Assembly (NCBI RefSeq): GCF_021738965.1 | Contig: NZ_JAKKOQ010000018.1 | Span: 1-51,341 of the forward strand | Reading direction: 5' to 3' | Length of the DNA: 51,341 bases | Source of the DNA: Gordonia zhenghanii | GTDB lineage: Bacteria; Actinomycetota; Actinomycetes; Mycobacteriales; Mycobacteriaceae | Shown: positions 26,448-33,455 of the stretch, in pieces | Position numbering within the stretch: position 1 is the first letter of the stretch | Layout of the letters: each line of letters begins with the position of its first letter | The notes under the pieces: model-generated | What the model was told of the DNA's origin: nothing | Database searches by the model: none | The model's input: only the letters and a program-made list of their open reading frames with translations | Made by a program: the position numbers and the translations under genes

Positions 26448-26849
26448 ATGGCTATCAATCCGCCCGAACGGGGCATCCGCGCAGGTGACGATCGGCAGCG
26501 GCTCCGGAAGCTCGCCCAGGCGGCGATGAACGCCGACCAGACCGTCGGACAGGTCGAGACGCTGCTCGCCGACATGGGCCCGCTCCTCATGGGGCTCACC
26601 AGGACGACGGGGTCGCTCGACGAGACGCTCGCAGGCATGGACGCGACGATCGCCAAGATGGACGCGACCCTGAACAAGGTGGACACGACCGTCGAGCAGA
26701 TGGCCACCGTCGTCGGACGACTCGAAGCGGTGACCAGCCGCGTGGAGCAGGTCGTGCTGATCGTGGAGGCCGCCCTGCGCCCGATCGGAGTCGTCGAGTC
26801 CGCAGGCCGGGCGATCGTCAGCAGGTTGGGAGTCCTCGGTCGCGAATGA
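26448..26849 (+). CDS. Small coiled-coil protein
   Basis: 133 residues. No membrane helix or signal is seen. The middle half is a clear heptad coiled coil built from repeating units (MDATIAKMDATLNKVDTTVE), followed by an amphipathic end (AALRPIGVVESAGRAIVSRL). Such proteins occur in actinobacteria with no known role. It begins 9 bp after the aquaporin stop, so the two are probably co-transcribed; membrane or channel association is speculation. Confidence 0.7.
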   Translation: MAINPPERGIRAGDDRQRLRKLAQAAMNADQTVGQVETLLADMGPLLMGLTRTTGSLDETLAGMDATIAKMDATLNKVDTTVEQMATVVGRLEAVTSRVEQVVLIVEAALRPIGVVESAGRAIVSRLGVLGRE

Positions 26850-26850
26850 C

Positions 26851-26878
26851 TCGACCGCGTGACTGCGCAGGCTAGTCT
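26851..26878 (+). promoter_or_regulatory. Predicted promoter of a leaderless lipase mRNA
   Basis: TCGACC (26851-26856), 16-bp spacer, TAGTCT (26873-26878), then 6 bases to the ATG at 26885. There is no ribosome-binding site, so the transcript probably starts at the ATG. Confidence 0.45.
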
Positions 26879-26884
26879 CGCCAG

Positions 26885-27712
26885 ATGAGCATCGAGACCT
26901 CGTCAGTCACCGGTCGTCACGGCATCACCATCGTTTACGACGTCCACCGGCCCGACACGGAGCCGGTGGGCGTCGTCGTCGTTGCGCACGGGCTCGGCGA
27001 CCACGCCGGTCGCTACCACCACGTCGCGAAGGAGTTCACCGACCGCGGGTACCTCGTCGTCGCACCCGACCAGGCAGGCCACGGCCGGTCCGGCGGCAAA
27101 CGCCTTGGAGTCACCGACTTCAGTGACTTCACCGCAGACCTCGACACCGTGATCAATGCGGTGGACGTCGACGGACCACGATTTCTGCTGGGGCACAGCA
27201 TGGGCGGCGCGGTTGCGCTGTCGTACGCCCTCGACCACCAGGACCGGTTGGACGGACTGATCCTGACCGGGCCCGCGTTGGTCCCCGGCGAGGATCTCCC
27301 GTCGGTCCTGGTGAAGATGGCTCCGGTGCTCGGCAAGGTCGTGCCGTGGATGCCCGCCACAGCGCTCCCCGCGTCGGGCGTGAGCCGAGACCCGAAGGTC
27401 GTCGCCGACTACGAATCCGATCCGCTCGTCTGGCACGGCGGCATCCGCGCCGGACTCGGCGGCGCCCTCATCCGAGAGATGAAGACCTATCCGGATCGCC
27501 TTCCGTCCCTGAAACTTCCGCTGCTCATCCTGCACGGCGGAGCCGACGTCCTCACCAACCCCGACGGCACTCGGATGGCGGCGCGCCTCGCAGGCAGCGA
27601 CGACGTCACGTCGAAGATCTACCCGGGTATGTTCCACGAGATCTTCAACGAGCCCGAGCAGGACGAGGTCCTTGAAGCCGTGACCGACTGGGTCGTCGCG
27701 CACACGGTCTGA
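26885..27712 (+). CDS. Monoacylglycerol lipase (Rv0183-like alpha/beta hydrolase)
   Basis: 275 residues, typical of bacterial monoacylglycerol lipases. HGLGDHAGRYHHVA forms the oxyanion loop, GHSMGG the nucleophile elbow, HGGADVLTNPDGT the catalytic Asp region and YPGMFHEIFNEPE the catalytic His. These match the mycobacterial enzyme Rv0183, which releases glycerol and fatty acid from monoacylglycerols. It is followed by a convergent large acyl-CoA dehydrogenase that could feed the released fatty acid into beta-oxidation, although the two are not co-transcribed. Confidence 0.9.
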   Translation: MSIETSSVTGRHGITIVYDVHRPDTEPVGVVVVAHGLGDHAGRYHHVAKEFTDRGYLVVAPDQAGHGRSGGKRLGVTDFSDFTADLDTVINAVDVDGPRFLLGHSMGGAVALSYALDHQDRLDGLILTGPALVPGEDLPSVLVKMAPVLGKVVPWMPATALPASGVSRDPKVVADYESDPLVWHGGIRAGLGGALIREMKTYPDRLPSLKLPLLILHGGADVLTNPDGTRMAARLAGSDDVTSKIYPGMFHEIFNEPEQDEVLEAVTDWVVAHTV

Positions 27713-27722
27713 GGGTGGGGAG

Positions 27723-27755
27723 GCTCGATCGGCGAGAAGGGAAGCTCGATCGGCG
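27723..27755. repeat. 12-bp direct repeat between convergent genes
   Basis: GCTCGATCGGCG occurs at 27723-27734 and 27744-27755 in the 50-bp gap between the lipase and dehydrogenase stop codons. No hairpin terminator is evident. It may be a small local duplication. Confidence 0.4.
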
Positions 27756-27762
27756 GGTGGCG

Positions 27763-29550
27763 CTACAGCCAGCTCGGGTCCGTGTCGATGGTGGTGCGGT
27801 CGAGGGACTCGAGTAGGTCGAACTGGACGGCGGTCTTCGGCAGTTCGTAGGCGAAGAAGTAGCGGGCGGCTGCCCGCTTGCCCTGATAGAAGGCGTCATC
27901 GGGCGAGGCGGCGGCGTCGGCGGCGAGCACCTGCTCGAGCCACATCCACGCGATGACGACGTGACCCGCGGCTTCGAGGTAGACAGTCGCGTTGGCCAGC
28001 GCCAACTTCGGGTCGCCCGGCGCCCACACCGCTGCGGTCGCCTGGCCCAGACGGCCCACCGCGTCGGCCAACGCTTCGGCGTGCCCGGCGGCCTCGTCGC
28101 CTGCGTCCCGGCCCTTCGAGATGGTCCGCCCGATCGTCTCGACGAGGATCGCGAGACCCTCACCGTCGTTCATGACCACCTTGCGGCCCAACAGATCCAG
28201 GCCGTGGATGCCGTGCGCGCCCTCGTGGATCGGATTGAGTCGGTTGTCGCGGTAGTACTGTTCGACGTCGAATTCCTTGGTGTACCCGTAGCCACCGTGC
28301 ACCTGGATGGCGAGGCTGTTGGCCTCGAGGCACCACTGACTCGGCCAACTCTTGGCGATCGGCGTCAACACCTCCAGGAGTAGGTGAATGCGTGCGCGTC
28401 GGTCGGGGTCGCCGGTCTGCTCCTCGTCGAGCAACGACGCGCAGTACAGCAGCAGCGCGAGGGATCCCTCGACGTACGACTTCTGGGCAAGCAGCATCCG
28501 GGCGACGTCCGGGTGCTCGATGATCGGGATCGGCGCCGACTCGGGATCCTTGGCGTCGACGGGACGGCCCTGCGCGCGGACCTTCGCATACGCCAACGAC
28601 GCGCGATACCCGGCATGACCGAGTGCAGTCGCGAGGAAACCGACACCGATGCGGGCCTCGTTCATCATGTTGAACATGTACTTCAGGCCGTGATGCTCTT
28701 CGCCGACCAGATAGCCGACCGCGCCGGCCGTCGATGCGTCGCCGTAGGTCCCGTCGCCGAAATTGAGGAGCGTGTTGGTGGTGCCGCGGTTGCCCATCTT
28801 GTGGTTCAACCCGACGAGCGCGACGTCGTTGCGAGTGCCGTCCGGCAGGAACTTCGGGACGATGAACAACGAGATGCCCTTGACGCCTGCGCCGCCTCCC
28901 GGAGCCTTCGCCAACACGAGGTGCACGATGTTCTCGGTGATCTCGTGGTCGCCGCCGGAGATCCACATCTTGGTTCCGGTCACGCGGTAGGCGCCGTCGT
29001 CGGCGGGCACCGCCTTCGTGGTGATGTCGGCCAGCGACGATCCCGCCTGCGGTTCGGACAGGCACATCGTTCCGAAGTAGCGGCCCTCGAGCATCGGGCG
29101 GACCCAGGTGTCGATCTGTTCTGGGGTGCCGTAAGTGGTCAGCAGGTTCGCGTTGCCCGCCGTCAAGAACGCGTACGACGACGTGGGCGCGTTCGCCGCC
29201 TGGAAGAACGTCATCGCTGCGCGTGAGACGGTGTTCGGCAGCTGCATGCCGCCGAGCTCCTCGTCGAAGGTTCCGGCCATGAGTCCGGCCTCGCCGTACG
29301 CCGACAGTGCGCGGCCGATCTCCGGTAGCAGCACCACTGTGCCGTCGTCTCCGACATACGGCTCGGTCTGGTCCGACATCTTGTTGTGCGGCGCGAACAG
29401 CTTGGTCGCCATGTCTTCGGACAGGTCGAGGACGGCGTCGAATGTCTCGCGGGAGTGCTCGGCGAAACGTGGTCGCGATGTCAGCGACGTGACGTCGAGC
29501 CATTCGTGCAGCAGGAAGTCGATGTCACGGCGATCGAGGTGCTCGGTCAT
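27763..29550 (-). CDS. Acyl-CoA dehydrogenase, large FadE5-like type
   Basis: 595 residues from ATG 29550. It is the long class with an added C-terminal domain, like mycobacterial FadE5. FAD-binding and active-site motifs are visible: CLSEPQAGSSL, TGTKMWISGGDHE, and the catalytic base in NPIHEGAHGIHGLDL (Glu443). The C-terminal 120 residues form an extra helical domain. It oxidises acyl-CoA to trans-2-enoyl-CoA in beta-oxidation. It is 19 bp downstream of the SDR gene on the same strand, probably in one operon with it. Confidence 0.9.
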   Translation of the reverse strand: MTEHLDRRDIDFLLHEWLDVTSLTSRPRFAEHSRETFDAVLDLSEDMATKLFAPHNKMSDQTEPYVGDDGTVVLLPEIGRALSAYGEAGLMAGTFDEELGGMQLPNTVSRAAMTFFQAANAPTSSYAFLTAGNANLLTTYGTPEQIDTWVRPMLEGRYFGTMCLSEPQAGSSLADITTKAVPADDGAYRVTGTKMWISGGDHEITENIVHLVLAKAPGGGAGVKGISLFIVPKFLPDGTRNDVALVGLNHKMGNRGTTNTLLNFGDGTYGDASTAGAVGYLVGEEHHGLKYMFNMMNEARIGVGFLATALGHAGYRASLAYAKVRAQGRPVDAKDPESAPIPIIEHPDVARMLLAQKSYVEGSLALLLYCASLLDEEQTGDPDRRARIHLLLEVLTPIAKSWPSQWCLEANSLAIQVHGGYGYTKEFDVEQYYRDNRLNPIHEGAHGIHGLDLLGRKVVMNDGEGLAILVETIGRTISKGRDAGDEAAGHAEALADAVGRLGQATAAVWAPGDPKLALANATVYLEAAGHVVIAWMWLEQVLAADAAASPDDAFYQGKRAAARYFFAYELPKTAVQFDLLESLDRTTIDTDPSWL

Positions 29551-29569
29551 ACGGTGATCATACGAGGCG

Positions 29570-30448
29570 TCAGATGCCGAGCCGGCCGACGATGCGTCCC
29601 ACCGCGCGAGGCGAGAGGCCGCCGATCGCGCGGAGAACCGACGCGTACCGCGGATACAGATGTGCGGGGCGCTCGGTGACGGCCCGCAGAATCCACTGGG
29701 CGGCCTGCTCGGGGCGCAGCGCCGGAGCATGGTCGTACGACGACGTCGGCGCGATCATCGGTGTGCGTACCAGCGGGAAGCCCACTTCGGTGACGGTGAC
29801 ACCGGTGCCCGCGCACTCGGCGTCGAGTGACTGGCCGAAGGCCGCGAGTGCGGCCTTTGATGCGTGGTACGAGCCGAACTTCGGCATAGACCCCGCGTGG
29901 ACGCCCCAGGTGACCACGTTGACGATCTGTCCGTGCCCGGCGTCGATCATCGCGGGAAGCAGGCCGAGGGTGAGCGAGACCGGGCCGAAGTAGTTGACGG
30001 CCATCGTCCGCTCGTAGTCGTGAAATCGGTCGACGGCATCCATCGTCGACCGGCGGATGGACCGTCCCGCATTGTTCACGACCACATCGGGGGTGCCGAA
30101 ACGCTCGAGGACGTCCGCTGCGAGGCGTCGCGCGTCGTCGGGGTCGGAGAGGTCTGCGGTGAGCATGTGTGCTGTTCCGCCTGCATCGGTGATCCGGTCG
30201 CAACTCTCCTGGAGCGACTCGATGCCGCGGGCGACGAGGACGAGTGTGGCCCCGTGCTCCGCGAGCAACTCTGCTGCAGCGGCGCCGATTCCGGACGACC
30301 CGCCGGTCACGACGATCGTTCGGCCAGTCAGGTCGGTACGCGAGTCCGGGAGAATCGAACGCACGCGTTCGGTGAGTCCGCGTGACGGACTCAACACGAA
30401 GTCACGGGGTGCGGCGAGCACCGAATCTATTGCACGAAGCCCGAACAC
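29570..30448 (-). CDS. SDR-family oxidoreductase
   Basis: 292 residues from GTG 30448. The Rossmann motif TGGSSGIG and NNAG are intact, and the YxxxK pair is in SYHASKAALAAF. The residue expected to be catalytic Ser lies in NVVTWGVHAGSM, where Thr/Trp replaces the usual Ser-Ser, so activity may be altered or use Thr. A 40-residue N-terminal extension precedes the fold. Substrate unknown; lipid or ketone reduction is likely in this setting. It starts 3 bp after the small basic gene. Confidence 0.83.
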   Translation of the reverse strand: MFGLRAIDSVLAAPRDFVLSPSRGLTERVRSILPDSRTDLTGRTIVVTGGSSGIGAAAAELLAEHGATLVLVARGIESLQESCDRITDAGGTAHMLTADLSDPDDARRLAADVLERFGTPDVVVNNAGRSIRRSTMDAVDRFHDYERTMAVNYFGPVSLTLGLLPAMIDAGHGQIVNVVTWGVHAGSMPKFGSYHASKAALAAFGQSLDAECAGTGVTVTEVGFPLVRTPMIAPTSSYDHAPALRPEQAAQWILRAVTERPAHLYPRYASVLRAIGGLSPRAVGRIVGRLGI

Positions 30449-30451
30449 GGG

Positions 30452-30613
30452 TCACTTGTGATCTTTGATCACATCGCGCACCTCGTCGGCGGTGATGTTC
30501 TTGGCGACCAGTTTGCCGTTTTTGACCTTGCGGACACTGTACTTGCCGGTCTTCTTACCTGTGGCGACGTGAAGGCCTGCCTTCTTCGCCTTCTTGTTGA
30601 GATCTTCCAGCAC
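30452..30613 (-). CDS. Small basic 53-aa protein
   Basis: 53 residues from GTG 30613; very Lys-rich (NKKAKKAGLHVATGKKTGKY), ending KNITADEVRDVIKDHK. I recognise no family. The start is uncertain: a longer frame runs into the next gene. A TACGAT -10-like element exactly 6 bases before this GTG favours a leaderless start here. The charge would suit nucleic-acid or ribosome contact, but that is inference. It is 3 bp from the SDR gene and probably co-transcribed. Confidence 0.5.
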   Translation of the reverse strand: MLEDLNKKAKKAGLHVATGKKTGKYSVRKVKNGKLVAKNITADEVRDVIKDHK

Positions 30614-30619
30614 GTCTGG

Positions 30620-30625
30620 ATCGTA
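30620..30625 (-). promoter_or_regulatory. Possible -10 element of the 53-aa gene
   Basis: TACGAT on the minus strand ends 6 bases before GTG 30613, giving leaderless spacing. No convincing -35 is seen. Confidence 0.3.
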
Positions 30626-30659
30626 GCCTGTGAAAATGAACAGCCTCGACGGGTTGCCC

Positions 30660-31346
30660 TTAACCGGCCTCGATCGCGGCCTGCACGCGTCGTTCGAGTG
30701 CGGCGGCACCAGCGGTGGGGAGCGCGATCAGACCGTCGAGTTCGGACCGTGCACGGGCGTAGGCCTGCCGTCGTTCTTCGCCGGAGGCCGCGTCGTTCAT
30801 CGCGAGCGCGAGCAGTCGTTGGGCGCGGGCGAGTCGCTCCTGTTCGACGGGACTGAAGTCGTTGCGGCGTCGTCGTTTCGCCTCCTGTTCGGCGACAGCG
30901 AGCGACGTCGAGTACGCGTGGACGGCATCTCGGTACGACCGGACGGCGCCCTGGTCGGTCGAGTCGGGCGCCGGACGTAGGAGTTCGGCCCGACTCCGGT
31001 CGCGGTGGAACGTCTCGGTGAGCGGTTCGCGGAGGTCGACGAGCATCGGATAGTCGAGGAGCGTGGCGAGGTCGGTCTCGTAGGCGAACCACGTCTCATC
31101 GGTCCGCTCGTGCTCCGCGGCCGCCGCCGCGAGCTCGGCCTGGACTGCGGCCGAGTCGACTCGGCCGCGGCTCTCGGCTTCGGCGCGCGCCACCGACGCC
31201 TCCTGCTTGATCCGGTACCGCTCCAGCCGCCGCTGCGCTCGACGTTCGTTCCAGGCTCCGATGCCGCGTGTCACGCCGCCGACCGAACCGCCGACGACGA
31301 AGATCAGCCACCAGTAGTCGCCGATAGCGTTCCATATGCCGCCCAT
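30660..31346 (-). CDS. Membrane-anchored coiled-coil hypothetical protein
   Basis: 228 residues. One N-terminal membrane helix (YWWLIFVVGGSVGGVTRGI) is followed by a long, charged, helix-rich region (RRAQRRLERYRIKQEASVAR and further Arg/Glu/Ala stretches), probably cytoplasmic and coiled. No domain is recognised. It starts 19 bp downstream of a Ser/Thr kinase stop on the same strand, so it may be co-transcribed with the kinase and even be a substrate; the second point is speculation. Confidence 0.7.
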   Translation of the reverse strand: MGGIWNAIGDYWWLIFVVGGSVGGVTRGIGAWNERRAQRRLERYRIKQEASVARAEAESRGRVDSAAVQAELAAAAAEHERTDETWFAYETDLATLLDYPMLVDLREPLTETFHRDRSRAELLRPAPDSTDQGAVRSYRDAVHAYSTSLAVAEQEAKRRRRNDFSPVEQERLARAQRLLALAMNDAASGEERRQAYARARSELDGLIALPTAGAAALERRVQAAIEAG

Positions 31347-31365
31347 GGTTCGAGCGTAAACCGCT

Positions 31366-32808
31366 TCAGCAGATCTCGACGCCTACCGGCGTGGTCTCGT
31401 CGAGACGACGGGCGTAGGTCTCGCCACCGATGTCCGCTTTGATCCGGCATGTCTCGGTGAGCGACGAGCCCTCGAGGTAGACGGCGTAGATCGGGTTGCC
31501 GTCCAGGTCGTGTCGCAACGACGAGCACGACTGGTCGGTGCGCAGGTATGCCGAGCCGGGGTGGCTGGCGAGGGCGTCGCCGACCTCTTGTTCGTAGGAT
31601 CCGGGCGTCGTCGCGTTGTAGACGAAGGCGACCGTTCGGCCGTCGCACGGGGGACTGCTGATCGGTGTCGACAGGCCGAGGTCACCCGACTCGCGCGACG
31701 GTGTCGCTGTCTCTTCCTCTGTCTCCGTCTCCGGTTCCTGGGTGACGGTCGTCGTGATCAGCGACTGCGAGTTCCCGGTGGGCGGCGATGCGGACGTGTC
31801 GGCGACGGTGGCAGGCTCGTCGTCGCTCGTGCTGCGCAGCCCGAACCAGAGGCCGCCCGCGATCAGGGCGACGACCACCACCACGGCGGCAGCGACGAGG
31901 GCGATGCGACCGCGGTCGGCCGGTGGGGCTTGTGGGGGATGGGCGTGGGCAGTCGGCACGCCTGCGACGAGGGTCGGCGCGTATCGCCCGGCGAGCACGT
32001 CGCGGGCAGCCGCGGCCAACGCGCCGCACGTCTGCATGCGCCGGCCCGGGTCTTTCGCGGAGCCTGCTGCGATGACCGGGTCGAGGACTGTGCCACTCGG
32101 CGGGATCGGTCGCGTGAGATGGCCGCTGATGATCTGCTCGATGCTCGTCGCCGCGTACGGCGGTGCACCGGTGACGGCTTCGTAGAGGACGCACGCGAGC
32201 GAATAGACGTCGGCGGCCGGCGTGAGCTCAACGGAGTCGCCGAACCGTTCCGGCGCCATGTACGCGAACGAACCGATCGCGGTGCCGGTCTGTGTGAGTC
32301 GTGTGGAGCCCGCGGCCTGGGCGATCCCGAAGTCGACCAGGTACGCGAAGTCGTTGCCGTCGATCAGGATGTTCTCGGGCTTCACGTCCCGGTGCAGCAG
32401 CCCGGACGCGTGGGCCGCGTCGAGGGCGCCCGCGATCTGACCGATGATCGCGACCGCGCGTTCGGGATGCAGCGGGCCGTCGCCGAGGACAGACCGCAGA
32501 TCACGACCGTGCACGATGCGCATGTCGAGGTAGAGGCGGCCGTCGATCTCACCGAAGTCGTGGATCGGAATGACGTGCGGATCGTTGAGTCGGGCGACCG
32601 TCCGCGACTCGCGGAGAAACCTGGTGCGGTAGCCGTGGTCGTCGGCGAGAGCGGCGGGCAGCAGCTTCAGCGCGACCGTTCGACCCTTGACGGTGTCGAC
32701 CGCCTCGTACACCTCGCCCATGCCGCCTCGCCCGAGGAGTCGGACGAGGCGGTACGGGCCGAGGACTGTGCCTGACGAGTCAGGGCCCGAGGAGTCAGGG
32801 GAAGACAT
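31366..32808 (-). CDS. Membrane Ser/Thr protein kinase, second copy
   Basis: 480 residues from ATG 32808. Kinase motifs are complete: GRGGMGEVYEA, VALKLLP, HRDVKPENIL, DFGIA, GTAIGSFAYMAPE. A His/Pro linker, one membrane helix (IALVAAAVVVVVALIAGGL), a Thr/Glu/Ser-rich stalk and a small extracellular domain with four Cys follow; there is no PASTA. Length and layout match the kinase at 18551-19984, so they are paralogues that differ mainly in the outer domain and may sense different signals. Confidence 0.93.
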   Translation of the reverse strand: MSSPDSSGPDSSGTVLGPYRLVRLLGRGGMGEVYEAVDTVKGRTVALKLLPAALADDHGYRTRFLRESRTVARLNDPHVIPIHDFGEIDGRLYLDMRIVHGRDLRSVLGDGPLHPERAVAIIGQIAGALDAAHASGLLHRDVKPENILIDGNDFAYLVDFGIAQAAGSTRLTQTGTAIGSFAYMAPERFGDSVELTPAADVYSLACVLYEAVTGAPPYAATSIEQIISGHLTRPIPPSGTVLDPVIAAGSAKDPGRRMQTCGALAAAARDVLAGRYAPTLVAGVPTAHAHPPQAPPADRGRIALVAAAVVVVVALIAGGLWFGLRSTSDDEPATVADTSASPPTGNSQSLITTTVTQEPETETEEETATPSRESGDLGLSTPISSPPCDGRTVAFVYNATTPGSYEQEVGDALASHPGSAYLRTDQSCSSLRHDLDGNPIYAVYLEGSSLTETCRIKADIGGETYARRLDETTPVGVEIC

Positions 32809-32814
32809 GTCGGG

Positions 32815-32820
32815 AGTATA
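32815..32820 (-). promoter_or_regulatory. Strong -10 element of a leaderless kinase mRNA
   Basis: TATACT on the minus strand, followed by exactly 6 bases (CCCGAC) and the ATG at 32808, with no Shine-Dalgarno. This strongly suggests a leaderless transcript. Confidence 0.5.
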
Positions 32821-32834
32821 GAGCGCGGCGCGTT

Positions 32835-33449
32835 CTACACCGGTAGTCCCTCTTCGAGGAGGTCGAGTGCTTCGAGGCATTCCTCGAGGGTCGGGATCTC
32901 GCCGTCCCCGGTGTTGCCGACGACGTGGAACATCACTCCGGCGGACGCGGCGATGAAGACCCGAAGACGAAAGTCGTCGGCCTTCACCCCGAGATAGTCG
33001 GCGATGACTCCCCGCATCTGGACGAGCATCTGGTCGGCGTCGGCCTGCTGGGCGGTGACGAGCGCAGGCTCGGTCTGGATGAGCCGGAACCGGGCGGGGT
33101 TCGACGCCCACTCGTCGTCGTGACCGACGTTGTACAGGTCGGTGATGATCCGACGAAGGAGGGCGAACCTGTCCAGGCCGGGTTCGATGGTGTGCAGAAT
33201 GTCGTTCCGCACGTCGTCGAGATCGTCGGCCAGGACCACCTGTTCTTTGCTCTGGAAGTAGCGGAAGAACGTGGTGTGGCTGACGTCGGCGGCGTCGGCG
33301 ATCTGCGCCACCGTCGTCGCCACATAGCCCTGGTCCTGGAACAGATGCATGGCAGCAGACCGGATGGCGTCGCGGGTGCGAGCTTTGTTGCGTTCACGCA
33401 GGCTCGGCCGCGGCCCGAGGGCCGCGGCCGATTCTGATGTCTCGGACAT
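32835..33449 (-). CDS. TetR-family regulator linked to the MmpL transporter
   Basis: 204 residues. TetR helix-turn-helix: RTRDAIRSAAMHLFQDQGY, then TTVAQIADAADVSHTTFFRYFQSKEQV. The C-terminal half contains an Arg-rich FRLIQTEPALV region common in exporter-linked TetRs. The ATG lies 6 bp after the MmpL stop, so the two form one operon. The palindrome just upstream of mmpL is the probable site for feedback control by this protein. Confidence 0.88.
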   Translation of the reverse strand: MSETSESAAALGPRPSLRERNKARTRDAIRSAAMHLFQDQGYVATTVAQIADAADVSHTTFFRYFQSKEQVVLADDLDDVRNDILHTIEPGLDRFALLRRIITDLYNVGHDDEWASNPARFRLIQTEPALVTAQQADADQMLVQMRGVIADYLGVKADDFRLRVFIAASAGVMFHVVGNTGDGEIPTLEECLEALDLLEEGLPV

Positions 33450-33455
33450 GTGGTT

